The position numbers were made by a program, and so were the translations under genes. From contig NC_134538.1 of assembly GCF_050624435.1 (NCBI RefSeq), forward strand, positions 121,803,937 to 121,867,936: 64,000 nt of DNA. The letters are read 5' to 3'. This document shows, one piece after another, positions 38,401 to 52,000 of the stretch. Source of the DNA: Tenrec ecaudatus (taxonomy: Eukaryota > Chordata > Mammalia > Afrosoricida > Tenrecidae). Below the pieces are notes generated by a model. The model did no database searches. It was not told the origin of the DNA and saw only the letters and a list, made by a program, of their open reading frames with translations. Each line of letters begins with the position of its first letter. Position 1 is the stretch's first letter.

Positions 38401-41400
38401 ACATGCAATGACACCAAATGCAGGACGATCACAGGCCAGTGAGTAGAAAGTCTTTGGATCCAGTGGCGTTGTGATCATCTCAGCACTGGCAGGGGTCTCT
38501 ACGTGGCTTCTCCGGCTCCAGAGGTCTGGTTGCATCAGGGCAGGTCCGTGTGGCTTCTCCAGCTCAGGGCACTAGTGTAGGTCCATGTGCCTTCTCAGCT
38601 GCGATGTCTCCCAAGCTATGTATCTCCTTAGCGCCTCCACTCTCAAGTCCCAAATTGACACAAGATTGTGTAGCTACCACAGTATGTATATTTCTTAGGA
38701 CTAAATCCTTAGGGATAGATTGTTGGGGTGATAGGTACTTTTTACATGTCAACAAATTTTTCCAGGTGGCTGGCCAAATATTTAAAAATAATCCACAGTT
38801 TTACAATCAATGTATGAGTACCTCTTCCCTTTACAATAATGAATGTACTGTATATACACGGGCAAAAGCCAAGTTGTTCAGCACATTTTAAATTAGGTGC
38901 CTTGGCTGATATTCGGGTTGGCTTATACTCGAGTATATACAGTAAGTGCTCTTTTTAAAAACCTGTTTCATGTGTTTGTCACAATGGATATATGTATGAA
39001 TTGTTATAAGAGCTGTAAGAGCCCCCAATAAAATATCTGTAAAAATAAAGACAGAAACAAAAAACCTATTTCTGATATTGATAGATGTAAGTTGGTACTT
39101 ATTACTATTTTAGTGAGCTTGAACATCTGTTCCTATGTGTATTGGCTATTTCAATTTGCTTTTCTGAAAACTGCTTACATATATTTCTGTTTTTTCCTTT
39201 TGGCTTATTTGTGTTGATATTTTGGTGGTATTAAAATAATTTATGTCACTTTGTAAATAGTAACCTTTATTGAGCAAAACAATTTGTCTTTGAAGATTTT
39301 AATATTGAAGACTTGTGCAGAAAAATTAAAATGGAAAGTAGCATTTATTAATTATGTGTCTACTTTTGAAGGCCTCAAATCAATAGACCCAGCTGGTAAA
39401 GGGCCAGAAGAAAGTGTGAAGCCAGGGCTCCAGCCCACCAGTAGTTGGCCTGAGAGCAAAGGGAGAAACAGAACGCCAGTGGTGAGAAGTTAGAGGGCAG
39501 TTGTAGTGAAAAGGCCCTTTACATGTATCTGAAGCTGCTCTGTTTCTCACTTTGCTTCCTCGGCCGCTCTTCATTTGTCACTCAGCTACCCTAACACAGA
39601 CCACTTCTGTTTCACAAGCACTTTAAGGAAAGCCTATTCTTTTTCTTTTTATATATAAATAAATCATTTTATTGGAGACTCATAGTTCGTATAATAATTC
39701 ATACATCAGTTATGTCAAGCACATTTGTACATATGTTGCCTTCATCATTTTCAAAATGTTTTCTTTCTGTTTGAGCCCTTGGTATCAGCTGCTCTTTCCC
39801 CCCTCTCTCCCCCACCTTCCCACACTCATGGACCCCTGATAATTTATAATTTATTATTATGTTCATATCTTACACTGACTACTGCCTCCCTTTGTCCATG
39901 TTATTCGTCCCCCTGGAATGGGTGGGGGGTGGGCCATTGTAGTCGGGTCCTCACTTCTCCCCCTTCTCCCACCACGTTCCCCCTACCCTCATGGCATCAC
40001 TACTCCCATTGCTGTCCCTGAGGGGTTTATCTGGCCTGGATTCCATGTGTCGAGAGTTCTTCTCTGTACATGCTCCAGTCCAGCAGGATTTGTGAGCTAG
40101 AACTAGAGTCATGATGGTGAGGAGGAGGAAGCATTAAAGAACTAGAGCAGCGGTTCTCAACCTGTGAGTCACGACCCTTTTGGGGGTCGAACGACCCTTT
40201 CACAGGGGTGGCCCAATTCATAACAGTAGCAGAATTACAGTTATGAATTAGCAATGAAAATAATTTTATGTTGCATTCATTCCTCAACCCTTGGTGGCCA
40301 TGCTCCAAAGGCTACCGAGCTCCTGGGGAATGCCACAGAGATGGCGGGCAATCCAAAAGGCTGTGCAATCCCGTGGCCTAGCCTTATTTCACACCTGCAA
40401 CATCTTAAAAAAAAAGAAAGAATTTTATGGTTGGGGGGTGGTCACCACAACATGAGGAACTCTATTAAGGGTTGCGGCATTAGGAAGGTTGAGAACCACT
40501 GAACTAGAGGAATGCTGTGCGTTATGTGGGTGCTGTGCTGCCCCCTGGCTGCCTCATTCTTTCCTGTGACCCTTCTGTGAGGGAATGTTCAGTTATCTTC
40601 AAATGAGCTTTGATTCTCCAATCTGACCCCATCATTTGCATTAATAAATTTGTTTGTTTTGGGTCTTCTGATGCCTAACACCTTATCCTGTCAACACCTT
40701 GTGATCACACAGGCTAGTGTGCTTCTTTCATGTGGGCTTTGTTGCTTCCCTGTTAGATGGCCTCTTATTTAGATTCAAGCCTTTAAGAACCCAGATGCTA
40801 TATCTTTTAATAGCCAGGCACCATCAGCTTTCTTCACCACATTTGCTGATGCACCCATTTGACTTCAGCAATCCTGTTGGGAAGGTGAGCATCACAGAAT
40901 GCCAGGTTATTAGAACAAAGTGTTCTTTTCATTGAGGGAGGACTTGAGTAGAGACCCAATGTCTGTCTGCTACCTTAATGCTTAACATATAAATATATGT
41001 ACACAGACCTATTTCCCTATCATTTTTTATATTAATGTATTTACATATGTGCATGCCTAAATTCATGCCTTTGTAATTGTCTTTTGACTTTCAATTATTT
41101 CCCCTATTTCCTTTTACTTTCCTCCTGTCCCACTGTCATGTTCAACCTTCATTTGACTCTCAGTACTTTCTCTAGGCTACATTGCACTTGATCAAACCCC
41201 ATCGCCATCAATTTTAGATCTCTTCTTGTTCCCTTGACCCTGGGTTTGTTGGCTTCCCCCTCCCCTTCTCCCATGTCCCCCCAGAGCAGTCGGCCCTGTT
41301 GTTTTCTCCTTGGGATCGGTTATCCTACTTATCCTACATGAAAAAAAGAGGAAAAACAAATAAACCCAACAACACCCCACATCCCCAGCCCTACAGATAG

Positions 41401-41740
41401 TTCCAGGTCTGTCAGCTGGCCATTTGGAATGTTTTCCAGTTCTGGTCTGGTGAAGTGCCACGCCCTGCCCGCCGGCTCTGAGGTCTATTTCCGGGATTCC
41501 TCAAGTCCTTCATTGCTTTGCTCCCTTGCTGTTCTGCTGCGCTCCCTTCCTGTTTCATTCCAGTGTTGGGGTCAGACCCGACACAATTCCTGCTCTGTGT
41601 CCCCAGGGGTGTCCTCTGTACCCCTGTGGTCAGTGAGCGGGCGTCGTGTCTCATGGTAGAGTTGGCTTCACGGTCCTCTGTGCATTGGCTGCTCTCAGCA
41701 GGAATGTCGTCTGCGAGGTGTGGTGGGCCAGGTGGTGGTG

Positions 41741-41796
<56 letters not shown>

Positions 41797-43010
41797 ATCT
41801 CTATCTCTATCTCTCTTTATCTCCCTCTGCTTCCCCCTTGTGGTCTGGGCAGACCCGCCACTCTCCCTGGGCTGTATCTTCAGTGCCGGCCTGTGTAATG
41901 CATTCTTCTGGGGAGAGGGTCAAGGTAGCTGGGACTGGGGTCACCGCTTCCTGTCCTTGAGGCTTGGTGTCCCAGGTGGAGGTCTGGTCCCGTTCTCCCT
42001 TTCCCTTGGAGACCTTAAAAATACCCTCCCCTGTCAATACCCTCCCCCTGTGTGGGTTAGTGCCCTTTGTCCCATGATCCATGTCCTTTTTTTTTTTTTT
42101 TTTTTTTTTTGAGGAAAGCCAATGCTTGACTCCTGTCAAATTATTTTGTCTGCTAACATACTGAAAGGGCCCGGACTGGGTACAAGAGGACCACCAGTCT
42201 TGGTCTTGCTGAACAAGTTATAGCTAACAAATCACCCTGGGCCTTAGTTTTCTCATCTATAAAGTAAAGGGCTTGAGATAGATGGCTTCTGCCATCTATT
42301 TGGATTCTAAAATCCTCTGTTTTTCATTTATAATGTCTTTGGCAATTTACTCTTACATCTTTTATTTCATATTTCTTCTTTTGAACAAGTCTTTCTGGAA
42401 TAGCATTATATGGTAGAAAGAATGCAAATCCTCAGGAATACAAAGGCACGATAGGAGGGTGCATACTCACTAGGGGAGACTTAGTGTGTGCACCAAGTGT
42501 AACTGTAGAGGAGGCCCCCCCAAAGAGCCGCGGAACCTTTCTGTCTAAGTGGTGAGGTGAGAGAAGGCTTTGAAAGGAAGGAATGCTCCAGTCTGGTCTT
42601 GCCGAAGGAGTACTTAGGTAATGCTGAGAGATTGGCAACGTCATCACATCCATTGGGGAAGCCATACAGCTAAGGAAACCTTGTGTGCAGCTTCGAAGCC
42701 CTGTCGAAGCTGGGGAACATGCCCCAAAGCACAGTGCTTGGGGGGCCATCCAACACTCCCCTTCCAGGCTTGAAGCTTCTCCCCGCACAAGAGCCTCTGT
42801 CTGTGGTCCTGAGGGCCTCTGGCCTGCAGGAACCCGATTGAGTGGGTCATGTCAAGAACAGGAAGCACAGCATCTCCTGTTAACCAGGCTGTTGATTTGT
42901 GGTAGATGTGGCTGTGCCTGTCTGTTAAATTAAGTACAAGAATAAAATGGTACATTAGAGAGTGTTTGGGAAGAACAAATCATGAAATGTTGCCATTAGC
43001 TTTTCTGGCA

Positions 43011-43055
<45 letters not shown>

Positions 43056-46000
43056 GGGTGTGTGTTGGGTGTGTGTGAGGGACTGTTATCAACACGGAGT
43101 TATTTCTACAAACCATAAAGATGTAAAATGAAACATAATAATGATTCAAACTTGTCCTATATTTAAAAATATTTATGTTGCACAAACATTTTGTCTCTTT
43201 AGGTAATTAGAAACCCTGGCCATCTCCCAAGAGACAGAGTCGCTGAGGATTTTGTCTGGGCTCAGTGGGATATGTTAGGACAGAGACTGTACTACATTGA
43301 CCTAAAGGTAACAACTACTTCTCCGGCCTTCTTTTTTAGGGCAAAAAATTGATTATTATTATTTTTGGGCATTTCAATTACCGTGCCCTAAAAAAACACA
43401 GTGTGTTTTTATTGGGGAAGGGTAGTCAATAAAGTGTTGTGAAAAATAATGAAAATTTTTTAGTACAGTTTGGTATTTTCTATCTTTTTTTAAACTATAA
43501 TTGTCATTGTTTTGGTAGCGTATCATTCATTCTAATTAGGTTCTCTTTTAGAAATCAAGGAGTATCTTAAAATGCATCCAGTTCAGTGTGCCCGAGAACT
43601 TCACGCTGATGGTAAGTCCAGGAATAATTAGCCTAAAGGAAAGCCTCTAACAAACTGTCCCCCTTTAAAAGAGAGCAGCCGTCAAAAGAGAATTTTCGCA
43701 TTCTTGATGTTGAGTTAGTCGTGTGTGCGGGAGCAAGTGACATGACGCTGGCCATCTCCTGGGTACCACTCAAAAGCAAGTGGAGTGAATGCTGGTGATG
43801 AGAAGAGCACACATGGGAACACTCTTGAGTAGCTGAGTGCCTGACCTCAGAGATGAGTGTAAGAGTGGGATTACTATCAGGCCATAGATGTGATCGGCAG
43901 TAGGTAGCTTTATAAACCTGCAAGTCCTTTGAGCCTTTTAGGTGGATTTGAGACTAAGGGAAGAAGTCAGTGAGAGAGTGTAGTTTACATAATGAGAGTC
44001 TAGCCTCCCTCCTGGGACAGTTTGTAATGCAGAATGGTATCCTTGTAATGTGTCATCCCTGATACCTGTATCTATGATGAATCGTAGCTTGTTCCTGGAC
44101 TTGACAAGGGCTAGTATTGAACTAATGTTCAGATGGATGCCATGTAGTCACCTGGGGATTTTACATTCACCTGCCCCTTTCTTATGCATTCACAAAGGAG
44201 GTTGTCCCCCCTCCCTCCACCACTGTGTGGGTTCTGTGTTGGGCTGCTAACTAGTCAGCAGTTCAAAACCACCAACTGGTATTTGGGAAAAAGATGAGGC
44301 TTTTTATGCCCATAAATCGTTACAGCCTCAGAAACCCGCAGGGGCAGTTTGATCTTGTTCTATAATTGATGTCAACGAGTCAAAATCGATGTCAACGAGT
44401 TTTGTTGGGTGTCTTATAAAAGGCTACCACTGTCAATTGATGTGTTACATGATGTGTTTATGATAGTCAAATCCAAGATAAAGTTTGCCAAGTGTATGGA
44501 AAAACTCCATTATTTTAAAATTTAATTTTCCATAAAGTTTTTGAAGCTTCTTCATCTACAGCAGCTTGTGATGGTATATAAACTCCAGAGACTTTCGGTG
44601 CTGAGGTTAATGGTGGTCCAACACAGCACATGCAATGATGCAAAATGCAGGACGACCACAGGCCAGTGGGTACAAAGTCTTGTGGATCCAGTGGCAGTAG
44701 AAACATCTCCAGGGCAGGTCTCCCGATCTCTGAGTGTCTCAACAGTAGGAAGTAGTGAAGTAGAGAATCTGTGGCCTGCCTCCAGGAGAACAGAGAGGAA
44801 GTTCCCAAGATCCTCATGAGGAGTCCACACCCACAAGGAGGCATCATCAGGCTGTGACCTGATTGACAGACTAGTCCATCCTAGACCTCTTTATCAAGTT
44901 GACATGAACTTACATAACTACCACCATTAACACCCACTTTTTGGTTTGTTTCCTCTGGATTTTTGACAGTTTGAAGCACCCTTGGACATATCATTAAATG
45001 ACTCAGGACTGAAGTAAGTGACTCATAGAGTGGGATTAATTGTGATAGACACTTGGGAAACATAATTGGGTCTAAACATGGTGTGTTAATAAGGATGGGT
45101 TGGAATGCTCTTTGCATGTCCCTTCTTTTACATCCCCAGTCTCAAGAGGGAATGTCAGCACTGTTATCAAGTATGAGCACAGGCTGTTTTTACTCATAAA
45201 GTCAATTGTATTGATTATTTTTAGCCATTTATTTCTGTGCAGCATCTCCACTTTGGCCCATGAAACTGCTTTTCTCCCTATAATTAAGTGAAAGGACTTG
45301 ATTGGGCTGCATTTAAACCCCCAAACCCTTTTCTCATTGCTATCAAAGAGGATGTCACTGCTCAACCCACCTGTGGCCCAGCTAGGTCTATTGTCTACTT
45401 TTTCCTGATTACCATTTTATGCCCAAAAGGGAGGTTTTTCTACCTCCGCCCTCTTGCCCTTTACGTCCAGGAAAAACATAGGCACTTTTGAAGAAATACC
45501 CACAAGGTCGTCAGAGCCCCAAGAAATGAAAGCAATGATAATCCTAAGTGGTTACGTAGTTTATTAGCTTTAGTCTGTCTTTTATGGAAATCCAGTTGTG
45601 ATTTTTGAAACACAGCATATGCGTTACTCTAAATCAGCGAAAGTTGTACATGTGTAATGTGAAAGCAGCACCGTTTTGTTCTGTCGTTAGAGCCACACTA
45701 TTTATATACAGATTTAAAAAAATAAAATAACTGTTCTGGAGCATTTTACAGGATTTCTCAACAGAAATGGGAGCATCTTCTTAAAATTCTCAGCAGTATG
45801 TCTCTATTTTTGTGTCTCTATTCTAGTGGGTTCTCATCTCCTTTATTAGATGATAGTTTTGAATGCACTCAAAGTTTCTATTTTACTTTTTGTGTTCCTA
45901 GGCTTGTCAACTTTGGATATGATTACCTTCAGGACCAAGAGAAACTATCCACACACGCGACTCTGTGTGTCTTTACCAGCAAGACAGGTAGAACAGTCAT

Positions 46001-49000
46001 CATCAGTGTACCCAACATGAGCACTGTGCACATTTTAGTCGTCACTTAACTATTGGGGCCTGGAAATGAAATATAGCAGAGCCACCTTCTTACTTAAGTG
46101 ACCATATGGACTTTCATATACCAAAGTGTCTTCACAATAAGTTTATTTTATTATTGTTTTTATTTATTTTTTAAATTCCAATAAATAAATTTGTGGGGGG
46201 CTCTTACCGCTCCTATAACAATCTGTACATCAATTGTGTATCAAGTACATCTGTATTACAATAATTTTGTGTATCTGACATCTTAGTGACACCGTCAGCA
46301 GGTTGCTGTGTGGTAGATATTATTTGTGTTATGGTTTCAGTATTGGAGATGGATTTATATTTAGTCAATGTACATTTTGTCACCGGCTCCATCTTTTAAT
46401 AAATGTCACCTGGTGAAGGTGGTGCATTCGGAGTCAGGCTTACTGACATTTGCTTGCCTTCAAGATGCATGCTTTAATCCACCTACTGAACAGTCGAAAC
46501 GACGTCAAGTTAGTAGCAGACACTGTCTCTTAGTTGTTTAGTGTGAGTAAGGAAAATGGAGAGGAAAAATGAATATTGAAAACAAAAGAGGTATTTGATT
46601 ATATTTAATGAATGGTGAAAAAAATTATCAATAAGCTGAGTAATCATCTATGACAGGCCAGTCTAATAACTATCTCAGAATCATCTTTAACATTCAAGTT
46701 GAGCAGGCATTTACTACATGAATTGAGTAGCCCCTGTGCTTAAACTGCATTCATTTGAAACCAAATTATGTGGTATTTACTGAGCCATAAACATTTATTG
46801 AGCATCTGCTGTATGCTAAGTGTTAGGGGTACAATGATGAGCAAAAAATGCCCTAATTTGTATTCATGTTGAAGATACATAATGTGGACATTTGACAATA
46901 AGTGAACATATGAATATATTTCAATAGAATCAGGATAATATGAGGAGAAGTACAAAGTGTAGGAAGCTGCGATATGATATAATGGAGGTTTAACAGGAGG
47001 CACTTGTACCTTCAGCCAGTCCATTCTCTTTTTAATTTCCCTCAAAGACATTCCATCTTGTACTGCCCTGAGAATTTCCCCATCCATATTCTCACTTGTT
47101 CATAGTTCACCTCTATTTTCCTGTTAATTCTAGCTCAGCCTGAATTATCTGTGCCCCTGCATGATCCCACTTTGGGGGTTTCAGGGAAAGAAGTAATATT
47201 TCAGCTGAGATATGAAGTATATGCATGTACCAGTATGGCCAACGGCGAGCAGGGGAGGGCAATGTTGTGAGGAGTAGCTGTGTTGATGCGCAGCAGCCAG
47301 ATTGGGTAGGGCTCTGCGGACCGTGGAGCGATGTCAGACTTAAGTGATGCTTTGTTGTGTTTTGTTTTTGTTTTGGGGGGGGGGGGTTTGGTGCAAGTGT
47401 GCATAGCAGTTTAGTTCAATTGCACTGGTTAACATTCTTCACAGTGTGTGAACCTTCTTCTCATTCGTTTTAATTCTGGTTCCATTTCTATTGATCTCTG
47501 TTCCCTTACACTCCCATCTTTGTTTTCAGCTATTTATTTTTGTAATTTCTCCTTATACTGGGAGCTCTTTCAGAGGTCACAACATGCCACAATTGCAACA
47601 GTTCAAGCACAACTGTACAATTGCTCCTACAATTAGTTTCAAAACATTTTCTTTCTTCGTGAACTTTGATATCAGTTCTTCTGTATACCCTCCCCCCTCC
47701 CCCCAGGAACCCTTATTGTTATTGTTATATATTATTATTAATATGCTATTGTAATTTGTGATAGGTTTATTGTGCCAACCTGGCTAATAGGAACATGTGA
47801 AATTAATCAGGTTGAAATTTGATTGGAGGGCAAAGAGATAAATGGCCCTGCAAGGCCCGCCCCCTTCTCTCTTGCCCTCTGGTGATCAGAGCGTGCTATA
47901 GCTAGTTCTCTGCCTCTACCTGTGAGTTTCACTGTCTGTGGACCAGGGCAATCCATGAGTCGTGTGGCTAGAGCTTGAGGCTCCTTCAAGATCTGCTTTA
48001 CCACGCTGCTGGTGCGTGCATCGCTTGAGCTTGAGGCTGGGGGATTCCATCGCCTTGCATTGCTTGTGTGCGATATCCCATCTGGGCCTGCTTCGTTAAG
48101 TTCCCAAGATACTGACTGTTGGTGACCCACCCTGCTCTCTGCTGCCTGTGGGCAGACTCTGCTTGCCTTGCCCCAGGGAGGACTCTGCTGTCTGCTTCCT
48201 TGACCTTGGACTTGGCAGCCCATGTGAGTTGAAGGGCTTCTAGTATATGAACTGTTCCACAGAAGTGAGTTGAGCTGAGCCCTCTGTACTGCTGTGTGAC
48301 TATTAGCTGGTATATTCCTTCTTGCTGTAGAAACCTATCTGTATATCTAGATCTAGATATATATAAAATCTTAAGTGTCCTGGTTTTGTTTCTCTAGAGA
48401 AGCCTAACACATTATATATATATTTTCCCCACCCACTTACAATTCTGTTATTTGCTCCCCATGAGTGGAGTTATACAGTCATAATTGCTCTTAGTTCCCC
48501 TTCCCCACCTTCCTCACCCTGTCTTCCCGTATCCTCAGTCATTGCTCCTGTTGCTATTTCTGTAGGGTCATCTACCCAGGAATTCCTGAATCGAACGATC
48601 TTACTCATATGCCTGAACATACATAGGTCTAACGATTCTAAGGAGGTGAAACCTAAGCCTTATTAGTAAGGGGAGGAAATATTCAAGAACCAGCGGTTAG
48701 TTATGATTTTTATTAGTGTTATACTGTGGCCTGATTTCCTCATCCCCCACTATGTGGCCCCTCTATGAGGGCCTGTCCAGTTGTCTTGCAGGTGGGCTTT
48801 GGTTTTCCATTTTGTCCACGCTCCTTCACATCCATTTGATTGCTTGTTTTTGAACTTCTGATACCGATTCCTGTCGACACCTCATGATCACACATGGTGG
48901 TATGCTTCTTCCATGTGTGTGTGTTTTTTGTTTTTGCTTCTCTGCTTAATGGTTACTTTTTTTACTGCAAGCCTTTAAGACCCCATACACTATATTTTTA

Positions 49001-52000
49001 ATAGCCAGGCACCATCAGCTTTCTTCACATTTGCTAGTGCACCCATTTTGTCTTCAGTGATCATGTCAGGAAGGTATCATACAGTGCCACTTTATTAGAA
49101 CTACCAGTTCTTACACTTAGGTGAGATTTTAGTAGAGGCCCCAAATCCCTCTGCTTCCTTAGTGTATTTACGTATATATTCATGTATATGCAAATAGACC
49201 TTTATTTATATAATTCTGTATCTATATTTATATATTTTTTGCTTTCCTCTTTTTCTTTCCTCCTGCCCTACTAGTATGCTTACCTGTCATTCACCTCTCA
49301 GAAATTTCTCTCAGCCATAACCATTGACTGTTGGTCTCATATAGATGGTTTTTAAAAGGAGCAGAGTACTCATGAGTGGTACTCCTTATGTTGTGAACCA
49401 ATCTGTTATTTAGCTAAAAGACGACCATAATAATTGGTTTTGTTCAGAATCTCTGGACAATAGTCTTGGGGAGTCCTCCAGTCTCAACTGGTCCAATAAG
49501 TCTGGGTTTCTTTTCAAAGAATTTGAGGTCCCCATTTTTTTCATGATAGGTTGTTTGTAGCCCTGATGAGAATTGTCAGTAGCTGTAGCTGTTGTTGTCA
49601 GGTGTCAGTTCCGTTCTGACAGAGGAAATACTGCCCCCTCCTCATCCCTGTTCTTTTTGAGCCCATTATTGAAGCCACTGTGTCGTCCCATCTGGTTGAA
49701 GGTCTTCTTCATTGACCCCACTTTTATCAAGCATGGCATCCTTTGCCCAGAACCGGCTCTCCTGACACCAGGTCCAAAGTATGTCAGAGGAAATCTCCCC
49801 TCCTCACTTGCAAGAAGCGTTCTGGCTGTACTCCTAAGATGGTTATCTTTGTGGCAGACCCTGGCACTTTCAGTATCTTTGCCAACATGATTCAAATGCA
49901 TCAGTTCTTCAGACTTTTTTATTCACATGCGTAGGAGGTGGTTGGAAACACCACAGCTTTGGTCAGGAGGGCCTTAGTCCTCCAAGCGACATCTTTGATC
50001 TCTAACCCGAAAGAGGTCTTGTGCAGCAGACTTGCCCCATGCAGGTTGTCATTTGATCTCCTGACTGCTTCTTCCATGAGCTTTGATTGCGGATCCAAGT
50101 AAAATGAAATCCTTGACAACTTCAGTCTTGTCTCTGTTTGTCATGAGTCTTTGCCGATTCATAGCGACCCCCTCTGGGTTTCCGAGACTGTAATTGGTGA
50201 GGCGGGAGTAGAAAGCCCAGTCGTTCTCCTGCGGAGTTGCTGGTGGTTTCAAACTGCCGACAAGGAAGAGTGAAGCCCAACTTATAACCACGACACCACC
50301 AGGGCTCCTATTGCTCCATTGTGAGGATGTTTGTTTTCTTCACATTGAATGGAAACTCATACAGAAAGCGGCAGTCTTTTCATCAGTAAGGGCTTCAAAT
50401 GACTGCACTGTCCACACGCAAGGCTAAGCCACCTGCACATGAAAGGCTGTTACTGTGCCTGTGCCAGTGTGATGTCGGCCCTTCTCCACCCAGTCTCGCA
50501 GCTCTGATGGTTTATCTGCATACTCAGTACGGCGCAAGGATGAGCCCTGATGCACGCCGTTCCTGATTCTACACCCGGCCGTATGCCCTTGCTCTGTTTG
50601 AATGACTGACTCGTGGTCTATGGACAGGTGCAACATGAGCACACTTGTGTTCTGGAATTAACGTTCTTCTCAAGGCCCTCTATAGTTTGTTGTGATCCAC
50701 GTAGTCCAATGCCTTTGCATAGTCAATAAAACGCAAGGAAGCATTGTTCTGGTTTAGGTCCAGATCCACCTGACATCAGCAATAAACCTCCTCTTCTGAA
50801 TATGGCTTGATTTTCCAGTAACTCTCTTTTCATGTGTGATTGCAACTGTTTTTAAATGATCTTCAGCTACATTTTACTTGCATGTTATTGTTAGATAGTT
50901 GCTGTTTGGTCACCTTTCTTTGGAATGGGTAAATTATGGCTCTCTCCCAAGTGTTTAGCCAGGTAAGCTGCCTGTCCGATTTCTTGGCGTAGTTGAGTGA
51001 GGGCAGCCAGTGCTTCGTGTTGAAACATTTCTATTGGTCTTCCGTCCATCGCTAGAGGTCTGGCTTTTGGCTAAAGCCTTAGTGCAGTTTAGACCGCTTT
51101 CTCTAGTACCTTCAGTTCTTGGGCATATGCTCCCTCCTGAAGTGGCGGAACAGTAACCAATGCAGCGACTCCGTTTCTTCCTTTCCTTTCATAGTATTTA
51201 GATACTTCTTGCATTGTTCTCTCTATATATACATACATACATATATATATGTATATATATACATTTGCCTGTAGAATGTTCCAATAGCTCACCGTAAGCC
51301 TTGGTCTTTCCTCTTCATTTCTTTCAGCTCGAGCTACGTTGAGCGTGGTTCCCGTTGGCTGTCTAGCTTTAGGGTTTGCACATTTCCTTATGCTACTTCA
51401 GTCTGTCTTCTTGAGCTCCCTTCTGCTCAGCTCTTTCACTTCATTATGTTTTCCATTTTCTTTAGCTCCTCACCACTTAAGAGGGAGTTTTGGAATCCGT
51501 TCTGACATCCACTGCAATAAGCAGTGATGAAGGTGAACACATTGGCTTCCTGTTGCCACATGGCAGGGGTTTCCCGGTCCATCCTTTAGCTAGGCTGTGA
51601 CCAACCTTTCCTCCCATGCCTCTCTACATGGATGCGCGGCTTGGTCACTCATTGCCATGGCCACACAGGACTCTCAGACAGTGCTCGGGATGAAGGGAGT
51701 TCATTGGGGAGTTCACAGGGGCAGCCAAGTTTCTCCTGGGTTCTCTGCTCTGAGCCACATGTTCCTTGACCTTTGCCTCCATGGGTCAGAAAGCCAGTGC
51801 CTCTGTCGCTGTGTCCCACTGTCTCCTACTCTTGGGTCAGCTAAGGAGAAGGTATGCCAGCATCTTGCCTCTTGTCCTCTGAGTCTCCGTGTCATACTTG
51901 CTGAGCCACCTGGTCTCCTCAGCCTCCCCACTGCAAGCACAGATCTTGAACATGCTCTTCCAAACACTATGGGGGTCTCTCCCGCCTCTGCTGCTTCAAA

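Larger units (their letters stand above)
39635..42111 (-). mobile_element. 2.5-kb L1-type insertion, antisense, with SPIN inside
   Basis: Flanked by aggaaagcc at 39626-39634 and 42112-42120 (target-site duplication). The left end is the AATAAAATGATT-type L1 3' terminus in reverse. The family's 3' region runs to about 41400, then less familiar sequence with a (CT)n run. It ends at the right in 24 T (42087-42110), so in sense orientation the element starts with an A tract. No intact ORF. A SPIN interrupts it at 40148-40501. Confidence 0.7.

Noticed and set aside
41518..42112. Ser/Leu-rich open frames
   Set aside because: They come from translation of the (CT)n microsatellite in a repeat.
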